Assembly: GCA_022695795.1 (NCBI GenBank)
Contig: MU404172.1
Location: 12,835-76,834, forward strand
Direction: 5' to 3'
DNA: 64,000 nt
DNA from: Biscogniauxia marginata
Lineage: Eukaryota > Ascomycota > Sordariomycetes > Xylariales > Xylariaceae
Below, one piece after another: positions 34,401 to 47,300 of this stretch. How positions within the stretch are numbered: the first letter of the stretch is position 1; each line of letters opens with the position of its first letter. Below the pieces are notes generated by a model, which saw nothing but the letters and a program-made list of their open reading frames with translations, had not been told where the DNA came from and made no database searches. Both the position numbers and the translations under genes were made by a program.

Positions 34401-37056
34401 ATAATAAAACGCATTAAAGTAAGATATAAACCGCTTTTTTAAAATAAGTATTTACTTATAAGTTTAATAAAAATGAGTTTTTAAAGAGTTATAAAACGCG
34501 TTTATATATATATATATATAGATATATAACTTAAAAAACGCTTTAAAATATTTATATTATTATATTTATAATTAGACTTTTTTAAACGTTAATAGTTTTA
34601 ATAATTAAATTTAATTTAAAGATTTTATAATTCGATATAATAATAACATTTTTAAACGCTCGTAAAAATAACGAAAAGTCGATTATTTATAAATTATTAA
34701 ACGATTTTAAAGTTATAAAAAAGTATATTAAGCTTAAAAAAGTGTTTTATAAGCTTTGAAATTTACTTTTTTTATAATATAAAAAATTCGTTTATACTTT
34801 AAAAAGTTATATTTTTTATATAAATAATATATTGATTTTTTATTTAAAAAAGTAGAAATTTTTTATTAAATTTTTTATTTAATAAATAAAAAATATTTAT
34901 AATATTAAAGAAAAAAAAGATATAACTTCATTTTTAAAGATTCGTGTAATTAAAAATAAATAAACTAAAACGATGATATTAATTTATGATTTTTATATTA
35001 AGAAAATCGCCGTAAAATTTAAGGTTATAAATAACTTTTAAATTTTAATTATTTTTTTAAAAGAAATCTTTTTAAATAAAAAAAATAATTATTAAGGTTT
35101 AAATAAAAGCTTATTAAAAGCGCGTTAATTTAATTTTAAATATAATAATTATATTAAAGTTAAATATTACGTATATTTCTTTATAACTATTTTTTTATTT
35201 AATAAATCTTAGTTTTACATATTTTAAAATAGTAAATTAAATATTTAAATATGAAATATAAGGTAGAAATAAAGAAATATAAGTGTTTATAATTATAAGA
35301 AATGTTTTATTTATAAATAACTTAAATATATAGCGATTTTTATAGTTATATTATATAGCTTTTTAATAGTTTTATAATATAACGAGGAACTCGTTAATTT
35401 ACCGTTTTAATATTTATAATCGAGATAAAGTTATATATATTAAAATATATTATTAAAAAGATTATAATTTTTAAAAATTTATTTAAAGATTTATAACTCG
35501 ATTTAAAAAAGTTTTAACGTATATATTATAATAATTAATTTATTATTAAATTAATAATAAATGAAAACGAGCATAATAATATTAAATTTCGTTATATAAA
35601 CATTTAAAATATATAATTTAAAAAAGTATTAAAAAGGTAATTTCGAGATTATTTATTTTTTAATAAAGTGTATATTTATAAATAGTTTTACGAGAAATTT
35701 AATAAGAATATCATTTAAATATTTTAAGGCTTTTTTAAATTTTTAAAAAGTAAAACCGTAATACTTTTAATAATTTTTTATATTTTAAAGACGCCGCTTT
35801 AACTTAATATATAAAAACGAAAATATAATTTATAAAAAAAAGCATCGCCTCGATAAATTATATTATAAATAAACTAAAAATCTCGCGATTTTTTTATTTT
35901 TTTAAATTAAAATTATAAACTTTCAAAATAAATTAAAAGAAGCGGCGACGTGTAACCGCGTTTAACTTTTTAATTTATTTTAAGGCGGCGATCTCCTCTT
36001 TTTTTTTTTTTTACTTTTTTTAAATATTTTAAATCGTTTTTTTTTATTAGCGATTAAATTTTATTTTATTTTAATGATTATATTAATAATAATATATAAA
36101 ATAATTACGGCTTAAAATAAAAACGATTAATAAACGTTTTTACTTTTTTATTATTAGTTTAAATAATTTTTATAAAGCGCTTTATATAAAAAAGGAAATA
36201 AAAAACGTTAATTATATAAAATTAATTATAAAAAGCGTTTTAAATAAAAAATTACGTATATCTTTTTTATAAAAATACTTAAAAATATAATATTAATAAT
36301 ATAAGTTATTTTTAATAACTTTATAATATATTTTATTAAAATAATTATAAAGCGCGCTTCGAAGGTAATTTATATAAAGTATTACGTATATTTTATTTAA
36401 ATTAACGAGGCGCGCTTTTTTTTTTAAAACGAGACTTAAAAATACGTTAAAAGGATTTAACGTTTTTTTATTAAAATAATTAAAGCGGTTAAACCTCTTA
36501 TAATAATTTACGTAAGCTTTTTAAAAGAGTCGTTAATTTTAAAAGTAATAATAAACGTAATAATAAAATAAATAATAAGTACGACGAGTAACATGGTAAA
36601 AGTAATTAAAAATGTAATTATAAAATTAATAAGCTTTTTTTTCTTTTTTTTAATAATAATAAAAGCGGTTATAATAACAGCGATAAAAGTGAATATATAT
36701 AAAGTAAACATTAAAACTTCTTTTAAGATGTAAAATCTCAGGCGCGTTACGCGCAAAAAGATTAACTCGCTTGTGTAAACACGACAAACGACTAAAAAGC
36801 GAATAAAAAGCCTTTTAAAAGGGATATTTAACTCGTTCTTTGAATTATTATTACTTAGTAAGACAAATAATAAAAGGGGGCGGCAAGATATCGTTATTTT
36901 AATAAGATTTAAATATATTAATTTCATAAAAGTCGTTAAAAACTTAATCGTGTTAAAAAGCGCGTAATAAAGAAATAACTTATAATATAAATAAAAAACT
37001 AAAATTAAATTAAAAAGTCGATTTTTAAAATTAAATTTTAAAAAGTTAATTTTATA
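31430..37056 (+). mobile_element. RIP-mutated Ty1/copia retrotransposon remnant
   Basis: Plus-strand copia blocks are readable. At about 33249-33420 the integrase-RT linker reads KLKREIKNLIKYKMFNLYKI, then ISKLYKVIITRNIMFNKF and NEKSDAEFKF. At 34741-34800 the RT block appears as FYKL, a stop, then NLLFL (normally LYGLKQSPRLW), and 34814-34840 gives FYINNILIFY, where the catalytic YVDD is changed to YINN. Many TAA/TAG codons interrupt. LTRs were not identified and the borders given are the neighbouring inverted-repeat elements, so they are outer limits. Not functional. Confidence 0.72.
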
Positions 37057-37058
37057 TA

Positions 37059-37140
37059 ATATACTATATAAATAAGTGGATAAAACAAGCTCGTAAACGA
37101 AATTTCATAGTTATTACACTTTTAACTATTAAAAATCATT
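37059..37140 (+). repeat. left end of a 28084-type inverted-repeat element, split by an insertion
   Basis: Matches the first 80 bp of 28084 (GTGGATAAAACAAGCTCGTA and AAATTTCATAGTTATTAC) and follows TA. It is interrupted at a TA by the element at 37143-37880. The rest of this copy was not traced with certainty. Confidence 0.65.
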
Positions 37141-37142
37141 TA

Positions 37143-37880
37143 ACGTGTTTTATAAGCGAGTAAACCATATAAGCGAGTAAGCTAATTTTTATAACTTTCG
37201 CAGTTTTAATTATTAAAAAACATTTACACGGCATTAAAATCAATTAATAATTATTATTATTTAAATCGTTTTTTTAGTTTTACGCTTTAAAAAACGAATA
37301 CCTTTTTTATATTAAGTATTCGGTTTTTTAACACGTAATTTAAGTTAATTAATTTATAAATAATATGCTTTTTATTATTATTAAAACGCGTAAAATTATA
37401 TTTATATATTTTTTAAAAAATAAAGAAAATTAAAATATATTTATTTATTTATTTTAAAAACTAATAATACGATTAATAATAAGAAAAAAGGATTTTTTAA
37501 AGAAGTAATAATTAAACAAAAACGATATAATATATATAATTAAACTAGTTATAATACGCGTATTTATATAATACTTATATAATAAATTTCGAGGAGTTAT
37601 AATTAATTTTATTTATTATTAATTCTTTATTTTAATTTTAAAGGGTTTTAACTCGAAAATTATAATAGATTAATCGACTTAAATTACGCGTTAAAAAACC
37701 AAATACTTAGTATAAAAAAGGTATTTAGTTTTTAAAGCGTAAAACTAAAAAAGACGATTCGAATAATAATAATTATTAATTAATTTTAATATCGCGTAAA
37801 TGTTTTTTAATAATTAAAATTACGAAAGTTATAAAAACTAGCTTATTCGTTTATATAGTTTATTTACTTATAAAGTACGT
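37143..37880. mobile_element. 738-bp internally deleted relative of the 25339 transposon
   Basis: It starts ACGTGTTTTATAAGCGAG and ends CTTATAAAGTACGT, with TA on both sides. Arms of about 200 bp match those of the 25339-27874 element, but the transposase region is missing. It lies inside the terminus at 37059-37140, so it arrived later than that copy. Confidence 0.75.
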
Positions 37881-38019
37881 TATATAAAAAAGTATTTAAA
37901 TTTTAAAATATAAAATTAAATATAATAAATATAATAAATGAAATAATTTATATTAATTCTTAATTCTTAATTAAATTTAAAAATTATTATAACGATTAAA
38001 TTATAAATTAATTATTTTA

Positions 38020-38220
38020 ACGTGCTTTATAAATAAATAAATTAGTTTTTATAATTTTTATAGTTTTAATTATTAAAAATATTTATATAATACTAAAATT
38101 AATTAATAATAATAATAATTATTATTTAAATCGTCTTTTTTTATTTTGTATTTTCAAAATTATATACTTTTTTATATTAAATATTTAATTTTTAACATAT
38201 AATTTAAATTAATTAATTAA
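38020..38220 (+). repeat. further left terminus of the same inverted-repeat family
   Basis: ACGTGCTTTATAAATAAATA follows TA at 38018-38019 and continues with the same arm sequence (AGTTTTTATAATTTTTATAG) until about 38220. No right end is seen before the block stops. Confidence 0.55.
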
Positions 38221-38390
38221 TTTATTTTAAAACTTAATAATATTAATAAAATTTTAAATAACTTATATAATTAAATATAAATTTCTAAAATGAATATATA
38301 TGAGTTATTATATATGTAACTTATTAAACTCGATTTATATAAATCTCGTTATTATAATAACCATATTATCGTGCACGGATTAAGCGTATA

Positions 38391-39039
38391 TACTTTATAG
38401 CAATATAACATTTTAATAGCAAAATGAAAAGATTAATAATTTATATGGTTAAATGCTATGAATTGCGCGTGACCGATTGATATAGGTGTATCCCAGAGCC
38501 GACCGAGGGCTATCGAGGGATCTGGCTTTAAGTGCGAAAGTCTGGGGTAAAATGGAGGGATCTGATTGGCTAGTTGAATTGTGGCGGTACTAATGAATTA
38601 GATGGTAGTTGATGTGCACCACAAGAGGTTAGTAAGTTACAAACAAAAGCGACACGAGGCAATCAACTGCTAATTATATGCGGTACGCCAGGAAAGAGTA
38701 TACGTGCGTATTATCTTTAGAAATCCATATCTAGATATAATTATTATCGTTTTCTCGAGGTGGGAGTTCTATGTATAGTAGGTAGAGGGATGTAACTACA
38801 CGGATGAAGAGCGTTGGTTCGAATGGACATTCTAGAAGCACACCATCCCTATGCTGCAATACGGGGATCAAGCACTCATTCACTGAACCAATGATTTGGT
38901 ATACAGCAAGTTCTCACGTTGTCCGTATTGTTCACAACACCAGTCCCCCTAAATCTCTCCACGCCAAGTAAACTCAGCTGACCTTCAAATACGCTTCGTC
39001 CCACTACCCCTCCCCCATATTACTCTCTCATTCATTCCA
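38391..39039. other. intergenic, right edge of AT block to MDM12 stop
   Basis: Normal-composition DNA with no supported gene. The change from AT-rich repeat is abrupt near 38390. Confidence 0.5.
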
Positions 39040-40608
39040 CTAGACCAAGAACGTCCAGAAGCTCGGGTACACGAACTCCTCCTCGAAGATGCGGCGGACC
39101 TGCTCGAGGACGAACTTCTCGACCTTGCCCACGTTCTTGAGGCTCTGCTTCGTGCCCTCGCGCTGCCCGATCTCGCTCTCGACCCGTATCTCCTGCAGCA
39201 GCCCGCCCATCCTGCCCCTCGGCTTGTGCGGCAGCTTTCTGCCACCTCCTCCACTCGCCTGCTGTCGTCGATGTCGCTGTCGTCCCCTATTCCCCGCATC
39301 CGCGAAATAACCCCCTTCCTCTTCCCGCTCCTCCTCTTCCTCCTCGTCATCATCGTCATCATCGTCATCCCCCCCCAGAGCCGTGAGCGCGTCCTCGGGG
39401 CTTAAGAAACAAAAGTGCACGCGTTTCCGTATGTTGGCGACGACGCCGACGCCGTCGAACGTGAGGCCCGTGATGTTGAGCTTGACGGGGATCCCCACGA
39501 AGCTCGGCATCGGGTAGTCGAGCAGGATCTCCGCCGTCAGCATCAGCTTGACGTCGCCCGCATACCGGATCCGGAACACCGCCTGCATGTCGTCAACGCG
39601 CCGCTCGTTATACTTGTCGTCCTCGTCCCCGGACCCTTTCCCCGCAGCGTCGCCTCCTGCATCGTCGCCGCCGCCGCTGCCGAACGCGTTGTTGCTACTG
39701 CTAGTCTTATCCCTCGTCGGCGGCCGCGAGGCCCCCGCCGACGTGGGTGCCAGCGTCGAGACGCTGTGTTTCTCCCTCAGCGGCATCGGGGGCGTGAGCG
39801 AGGAGGGCGACGGGAAGTCGGCGGCGGAGATGGAGCCGAGCGAGGGAGGCCTCCCCGGGAGCTGCTGCTGTCCGGGGCCGGGGCTGCGTGAGTAGCGTGA
39901 CGGGGGCGGCGACGAGGACGACGACTGCAGGCCGCTCGCGTCGAGCCAGCCGTTGAGGTGCTGCGCCCCTGCGACGGCGGCCAGCGGGGTCTGCGTGCCT
40001 GACCAGCCGGAAGCGAGCTTGGACTGGAAGTAGTGCATGTTCGACGTGCCGCCGGGAATGCCGGGCGAAGGGGTCCCGAGGCCGAGGAACGGTGTGCCGA
40101 GATCTGGAGTCCCCGGTGCACTGCGCAGGCCCGCAGTATGGATGAGTGGTGGGATATGACCATAGTAACCTTCTACTGATGTGCTTGGGCGACTCCCGAT
40201 CCCATTTCCTCTGATAGCACCGACATCGAGCCTCCGGCTTAGATCGGCCTTACGTCTGCGTTCCGCTGCCCTGATAGCATCTGGTACGTATTCCTCCACG
40301 TTCGTTCGACTTGCATGGGCTTCCGTGCTAGTCATCTCATCTGCTGCTTCTCCGTCCTCCTCGTCCTCGGCATCCTCGTCTTCATCAAATTCGCCCTCAT
40401 AGAAGTCGGGCAGCGGGTCACAAATGTCCTTGAGTACGACACGTGGCGGGATGGAGCCAAATTGGAAGTCATGGACGGTGACGGATTTGATGAAGCGCGG
40501 AAGAGGCACTGACTGGAACTTTGTGTGGATGAAATCACGGATGCGTTCCGCTAGGACAGCGCCGTCGGGGCCGCCTGTCAAAGTGTCCCAGTTTAGGTCT
40601 ATCGACAT
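39040..40608 (-). CDS. MDM12: Mdm12, ERMES subunit at ER-mitochondria contacts
   Basis: A single exon of 522 codons on the minus strand. Mdm12 bridges Mmm1 (ER) and Mdm34/Mdm10 (mitochondria) and carries phospholipid between the membranes through its SMP domain. The N-terminal SMP strand reads [13 protein letters not shown], followed by [19 protein letters not shown]. The SMP fold resumes with [22 protein letters not shown] and [22 protein letters not shown] at about 345-395 and closes with [26 protein letters not shown]. Filamentous-fungal forms have a long Ser/Pro/Gly insertion (about 75-340); yeast Mdm12 is 271 aa. A striking D8-E6-R-E3 run lies at about 412-430 between SMP segments. The last residue is Val after WTFL. 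Confidence 0.95.
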   Translation of the reverse strand: MSIDLNWDTLTGGPDGAVLAERIRDFIHTKFQSVPLPRFIKSVTVHDFQFGSIPPRVVLKDICDPLPDFYEGEFDEDEDAEDEEDGEAADEMTSTEAHASRTNVEEYVPDAIRAAERRRKADLSRRLDVGAIRGNGIGSRPSTSVEGYYGHIPPLIHTAGLRSAPGTPDLGTPFLGLGTPSPGIPGGTSNMHYFQSKLASGWSGTQTPLAAVAGAQHLNGWLDASGLQSSSSSPPPSRYSRSPGPGQQQLPGRPPSLGSISAADFPSPSSLTPPMPLREKHSVSTLAPTSAGASRPPTRDKTSSSNNAFGSGGGDDAGGDAAGKGSGDEDDKYNERRVDDMQAVFRIRYAGDVKLMLTAEILLDYPMPSFVGIPVKLNITGLTFDGVGVVANIRKRVHFCFLSPEDALTALGGDDDDDDDDEEEEEEREEEGGYFADAGNRGRQRHRRQQASGGGGRKLPHKPRGRMGGLLQEIRVESEIGQREGTKQSLKNVGKVEKFVLEQVRRIFEEEFVYPSFWTFLV

Positions 40609-41309
40609 GGTCTGCTGTCGATATCCGGCTTACCCATCTACTCACTCATCGAGAATGAGGTTTCTGATACTACCGCCCAAGGTCAATCAGTAAGATACGG
40701 TCACTAAGGTGGGAAGAGATAGATGAGTATCTCTTCATTTACGGTCATGATACATCTTGTTTATTGTTGTTTGTTGGCGATGGGAAAAATGGGGTTGATG
40801 TAAGTAAGATGAAGCTGCAGCTTTCTCCAGCTGGACGATCTAGATTTTTAGTGGGGTCTTAGGCCACCCAATGAGCCATCCTTTAGGTACGGACGAACTA
40901 CATACTTACTACATACCTACCTAGGTACCTACCTACCTAATAACATATGTATGTATGTAGGTATGTACCCCAGAGCCGCAGCCAAAGATGGAGAGAGATT
41001 AACACTCATACGAGGCAAGGTTGCATGCTACACATGGATTAAATTGGTGACAAAACAAAAACCCCCCCCCCTAAAAAAGAAGAAAAAACTGTAGGGGTAT
41101 CTATCTATTCACTTCGCAGCTCGTGTGAATACAAATGCTTCTCAACCCACTCAACAATGCACCCCTGAAATGTCCTAACGTGCGTTTGGTTGCCCATGCA
41201 TTGCCTTGTATCCCTTCGATCATTCATTCAATCATTCAAACGCCTCATGATAATCGTCTCGTCATAATATACATGCTATATATAGATATCCACCGAATTA
41301 AATCACTTT
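40609..41309. other. intergenic, MDM12 promoter side to FAB1 3' end
   Basis: 701 bp. It contains a dense TACCTA/TAGGTA run at about 40895-40965 (ACCTACCTAGGTACCTACC) and an adjacent C-run and A-run at 41061-41088. No gene was seen. Confidence 0.55.
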
Positions 41310-44300
41310 TCATACACCAGTATCGGCAATCGCTGCATCGTCGCCTGCAGCAGTGGGCTCAATACGCGGCCGAGAGGCTAAGACAGGGGCATTAAACTGA
41401 TGCCAGCAGTTTGGTGCTTGAAGAATGTATCTGTAGATAGTTAGACAAGCTGTCGGCCAATAACTGGCGATTCGAGACCATACCTTGCCATAGCCTCCCG
41501 GAATCGTGATTTGTACTCCTTTGGACTTGTTACTGTTGGTCTGTTTCGCCCGCCGCCTGCGAAGCCGCGGTCCTTGATCCAGCTCTCGAGTTTTTTATCC
41601 CACGTGTACGTACGGATGCAGTCAATAATGCCAACCACCAACTCCTTCCTCCTCTCGTCAACCGCGATCATGAGCGAATAGTCCATAACATTTTGGCGTG
41701 CGAGGAAAAGCGTGTCGTTGAATACAGAGGCACGGAGGAGTTTCTTTGAATGCTCTCTCGCGAACAAGGGAGATTCATAGATATACTCCACCATATTCTC
41801 ATCGAGCAGGACCTCATTCTGTTCCCCAGTCGACTGTATTTTCCGGTTTCTCATGGAACCCTTCAGATCAAAGATTCTGGACGGCTCTCGGTCATAAAAT
41901 AAATTCTCCATGAGGAGCAGGTCAAGCTTGATCTCCATGTTTGTTACCGGATTTTTGATAATAACCTGGAAGAAACCAAGCATTTTGGCAATGACCGATG
42001 GGAGATCATGAAACAACGCCTCAGCCATTATGCTGAAATACGCGGGTGCAAATCTCAAAAATGCCGCCGTTTCGACAGGCGACAAGGACTTGTTTCATGG
42101 TTAGAGAATATGATCCAGTTGGGAGTTCGTGCTTCACATACCTTCATTACCAGGCGATCATCCTGCGTTTTCAGGAAAACGGATTTTGTTTTCCCACCTT
42201 TAGAATCCCATTTGAGGCATCGAGATAAGGACTCAATGATACGATCGGCTACGCCACACTTTCTTCGCAAGGCGTCAAATTGCTCGGCATAAAATATTTT
42301 GACGAGCATCTTGGCAGAGCCCTCGGTGAATTGATATTTGTAATGACTGCTCGTGGTGTGGACAAGGCTATTCTCCAAGCGTGCTTCGCTGACCTCTTCA
42401 TTGGTATCGGAGTCGACCTCATTGTTTTTATCGTCCTCCGAGTCAGAAGGAGACTCTACATTGTCACCGGGTTTCCTGCGATGAAAGCGGCGACGTTTTT
42501 GTACGTAATCATCTGAACTGAGAGCGAAAGCAATCAACGAACTTGGCTCATCTTCGCGGACGATGATATCCGAGTCGATGAATATGTGGTCTGTTGCGTT
42601 GAGAGGATAGTCTAATGGCGGCCATTGACTTGCTGATCGTTCATTCCAGAAATTGGTAAGCACCTTGATGAAGTTCATCTTGTCGTGCTTAGGCAGCTCC
42701 ATCGGAATCTCGGTGCTGGAATCAATAGACTCGGCGATTTCCTCAAGTGTAGTTCCATCAATTAATGAATGTTCAGTATCGCTATCGCCTTGTTCATCAT
42801 CTGTAGGTCCAAGGCTGGTGTTATGGGTTTGGTCATCTGTCTCGACTTCAGTCACTGTTTCATCGCCACGACGAGGAATGACTGTTGGAGATCGAGGGGC
42901 TTGACATAGTTCAGGATTAACGTGGGCTGCTGTGAGGAATACTGTGCTTGGCTCGATCGTAGCATTCAAGCTGTGTTCGGCCGACCCTCTTCTGGATGCC
43001 TGATCCTCTTCTGCTGGACTAGGCTCCTGAACGGCATCGTCGACGTCTTCGTATACTTCAACAATTGCCTTCGTCGTAGAGTGCTGAAGAAACGGTCTGG
43101 CATGAGACATTTTTGCAGCGCGTTTCCTTCGGTCCTTTTCACGTTCCTTCTCAAATTCTCGGCTGAGCTGCTCAAAATGTTTGCGAATAGTAGATACTCT
43201 TGAGTCCTTCTTTCCAACGAATCGTGGGATAGCTGACTGATTGCCCTTTCGGTGTGGCTTGAGACTGAATATCTTCTTCTCTCCTTTATTAGACTCATTT
43301 GTTGAAGCTTTGCGAAGCTCATTGCCAAGCTGAGTGTCAAAAGTATTGGCTTTATCTTTGTCCTTGCCTAATCCGAACATCTTCTTACCTACTCCAGAGG
43401 GTGTTCGAGAAAGCGTTGGGATATTGTTAACGGGCTGCGATATTGCGCGGACCATAGGCGGTGACACGTTCAAACCTATCCTACGGGAAGAGCCGCGTTC
43501 CGCAGAGGTCTTTGAAGAGTCTACGGTGGTTCTTGACTGTTCTCTGTCCGCAGCAAATGCGGCGTTAGCAGTTTCAAGGACGGCTGCTTGTTGCCGACGG
43601 CGGAGTTGCTCCACTTGCTCAGTTATTGACATCGACGGTACTGTATTGACCGGCGAATTTGGAATTTGCGAAATCGCGACTGAAGATGGCATGGTAGTAG
43701 GCGACGCAGTTTCTTGCGGCGGCAGTGCATCATGTTGCTCCGTCTGGCCTAAACTTGACATATTTTGTTGAGATTTCGGTGTTGCTAAGTCTAATGGCTC
43801 TACTCTGTTCAGAGTCTCATTTTCTGCACTGGTGGGAGCGGTCTCTTGGGAGGGTAGATCATGGGGGTCGTTATTGGCAATGACCTCTGGCTGGGAGGGA
43901 TCAGGAGTAACTTCGCTGGGCTGCGTATCAATCTTTGAATCGCCGTCAGAGTTGCTTGACTGCGTTTGTTTTTCTGTACCCTCGGTGATTTCATTAGATG
44001 CGTCATTGCTTGATAACGATTCCTTCGACTCGTCGGTGAACATCTTGCGAAGTTGGATCATTGTGAGCCTCCGGATGTCCTTGTCGGACGGTAAGAAATC
44101 AGTCTCGAACTTTGCAAAAATGGCATCCCATTCAGCTACTTTAACGAGCATATCCCGTAGGACAACATTGAAAGGGATGACTTCATAGTATTTCGAGTCC
44201 ATGTACTTGTCTTGTAGTTTTCTAATGATGAATGTATGGTCGTCCTGAATCTTCTTTGACAAGCGGTCTATCTCCGCCTTACAAGGCTCGGCTGATTCGG

Positions 44301-47300
44301 GAAGAATATTGTCAAGCCTGATAGCTTTTAACCTAGCCTTGACAGATGCTGTAAATCGAGACCACCGATCTTGAGAGTGGGTGAAGATCTCATTTTTCAT
44401 GTTCAGGTCATGTTCGACTTGCCAGGTAATCCTAGCGCGAGGGACTATAATCTCTAGGAGATCGATTGGATCGTAGTGAACTCGAATGATCTTGTCTTCC
44501 AATCCGAAATATCGTATATGATCCCGATGATGGTCATGGGGACAATTCCAACCATCGGGATCATCGTCCCTGACCAGGCGGGTCCCTCTACTCCAAAATG
44601 ATAGCTCAAGGTATTTGCCGAAGGAATACTTCCATGTCCCTTTAGACATCTCTGTTTCCTTGGTGTCGCGCTTGCAAATTTTGCAATAGCTCCACATCAT
44701 AATGTTCTCCCCGCGAGATCTCCCCTTGACATCCTGTTCAGTGAAGATGGTGATGCGTGCTTCACCGTGCACGTAGGTGCGATGATGTTCGTACATTTTC
44801 CGATCACAACCGTTCACTTTGCAGGTCGCATCGGCACCATAACAGACATCCTCAATGTATTGACCTAAGGTGCAATCAGGGTCCATACTGTTATTCTGAT
44901 CTACGTGTTCATCGTAGAATCCAAGAGCAATCAGGCTCGGCTCGACACAAGGGATTTTGGTTTCCGTGCAGATGACTGAATGCAACACTACGATGTTTTG
45001 GTGTGCATAAGGATCAAAAAGGTCCAAATTACCCTGAATGTAATTCTCCCAAGAACGTGTTTGCGTCTGGTAGTTGTAGAGAGCCTTGTCGTATTCAGCA
45101 TCGTGAACAGCATGGAGAACCTCCATTATCTGCCGAGGAGCCTTGTGGCCAGTTTCATGCACCATTTGCGGTTTGATTAACTGAAACTTCTGCGGTCGAG
45201 GCTTCTCGTCGTCAAAACGTTCCTCAATAATGTCTTGATCTCGTAACCGTTTGAGATGTACGAGCTTTCTTTCTTGTTCTCGAGCTTGCATGAGTAGATA
45301 AGGTTGTGCAAACTTGACAAAGGGGGATGCTGACAGTATTTTGGTGTCATACTTTGCCACCATGTCACTGTAAAAGGTGGGCATTGGGATGTCTTCGGGG
45401 ACGAGGCTCTCGTGTGACGATCGGTTATTATGTGTCTCTTGAAGAGATATTAATTTGTCGGTATGTTGAATGGACTGAGACAGTAGTTCGCCTTCTGGGA
45501 CCGTAGTGTTTGTTAATTCCGCGCCATTCTTCGAAACCTCGGGATTTTGATCTGAAGATGGGTTATCCGAATTTATGGTAGACGCCGCTCTCTGCTTACT
45601 GTCGGCAATGCTAGGAGTTTTGGAGCTTATCGAATGAATGCTGCCTTCTAAGGAGTGGGTGGAAGTATTGGCCAGATCCTCCGCGGAAGGAAGCTGGAGA
45701 GACGAATCGCGCATTAAACAAGACTCGAGCTTGAGGTTGTATACGACATACACCATAAACTCAGTTATGTGTTTGAGCTTGGCAAGAACAGGTGTAGGTG
45801 CGCCTCTGAGAGCTATCGTGCAGCCAAGTTCTTCATGATTGGCGGACAAGAAGATATATGTCTTCTTGCCACCAGGGATCTCATCATTGACGAATGTTTT
45901 GACCTCACATCCAGTACTCTTGCCAGTTTGAAATTGATGTGGTCGGAGTGCTAGCATGTCGACAGATGATATTATTTCCGTCTCTAAGCACCTAGAAACG
46001 GCAGAGAGAACTGAAGGCTTTACGTTATACGCGACAGCGATTTTAGCCTCTGATAAGAATTGCAACGCAAGACCTGATACACTTTTCTCTGCCAGTAATA
46101 ATTGAGGGCGGAGGGCAGTGATCCTATTCACCAACTGTTTGAGGAACTCTCTCTCTTGCTCGATGACTGGTTGCAAGCTCATAAAGTGCTGTTCGTGACG
46201 CTGATACTCGATGGGAAAAGAAACGATGACAACCCGAGGTTGGAACATGCGACGAGGCATGCTCTTCAGAGCCAGCTTTTTGGTGAAAATGACACCAGGA
46301 ACATAACTAGTATCGCTTGGCCTCCCTCCCGGAATCTTTTTCAATTTGACGTAGTGCCGGATGTCGATATCATCTCCCCGATCAATGTCGGGATCCACCG
46401 ATGTGGTGCATTTTAAGAGGATAGGGAGTAAGGCCTTTTCCCACGCAGCGACGTTCGGCACTGCAGCATCAACAAGAAGCTGTTGGAGGAGTTTGCGAAC
46501 ATGGGATAAACTTGCAGGGTTGAGTTCCAAGCGAGGTTCCTTGTCCCCTTTCATTGACGAGCTTCGGGTCAGACGAGGGACTTTAGAATTGAGCGGATTG
46601 TCAAATAAAGGAAGCGTCTCGTTTGAGCCCGATGGTCCCTTCATTGCTGATGATTTTGGTCGAGGGGATCTTAGGTGATGCCCCTGATGACCACTGGCGA
46701 TGCTCAGGTTTCGTCTCCTTGAGGATCTTGGTTGTTGTTCATCAAAGCCGCGGCTAGTGAAGCTAAAGCCGCTGATGCTCTTATCAGCCTGCGCCCGGCT
46801 TCGAACTCTCCTCCCCGCTCCTATGTACGACCCAAAGTTAGGTCTTTCATTATCGGCACTCGATATGTGATGCTCAGACCCGGCAATCGTCCCCATGATA
46901 CTCATCTGCTCGTCGTCGCTTGACTCTTCTGACATGTACGCGGCCAGTTCGGGATCTATCACGTTATCGTCATGAAATGCCGGCAGTCCGATTTTCTTGG
47001 ACGCCTCTTCGTTCGCAGATCTTCGGAAGGGTACCCTCTCGTCTGGTGTGGCTTTCAAACGGTTCCATAAATTGTGTTTTGAATGATGGCGTCTATGACC
47101 TGAGGACTGTGGTCTGCCAGTAGTCACAGATCTCAAAGATCTTGACGAGCTCGGCCGACTTAGCTGCAGAGCATCAATTTCTAATATAGCGGAGTTGCGA
47201 TTTGAAGATGATTCGCCTATTCGCCTCGTTGCTGGAATTGCCATCATCGGCGTGGTCAAAGACCGGCTATCATCATCGATATCCTCTGTCCTTTCCGAGA

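Larger units (their letters stand above)
24689..38390. repeat. 13.7-kb RIP-mutated nest of transposons
   Basis: Composition drops sharply at about 24770 and recovers at about 38390. Inside, most sequence is A/T with TpA-rich words, and open frames are broken by TAA/TAG. Recognisable parts are listed separately: two pogo-like elements, short inverted-repeat elements and a copia element. Two islands of normal composition, 31023-31200 and about 32655-32745, stand out. No intact gene is present. Confidence 0.92.

Noticed and set aside
36508..36927. 139-codon minus-strand open frame with several hydrophobic segments
   Set aside because: It lies in the AT-rich block, is made of Ile/Phe/Lys/Leu codons expected from base composition, and has no recognisable family features or gene context.
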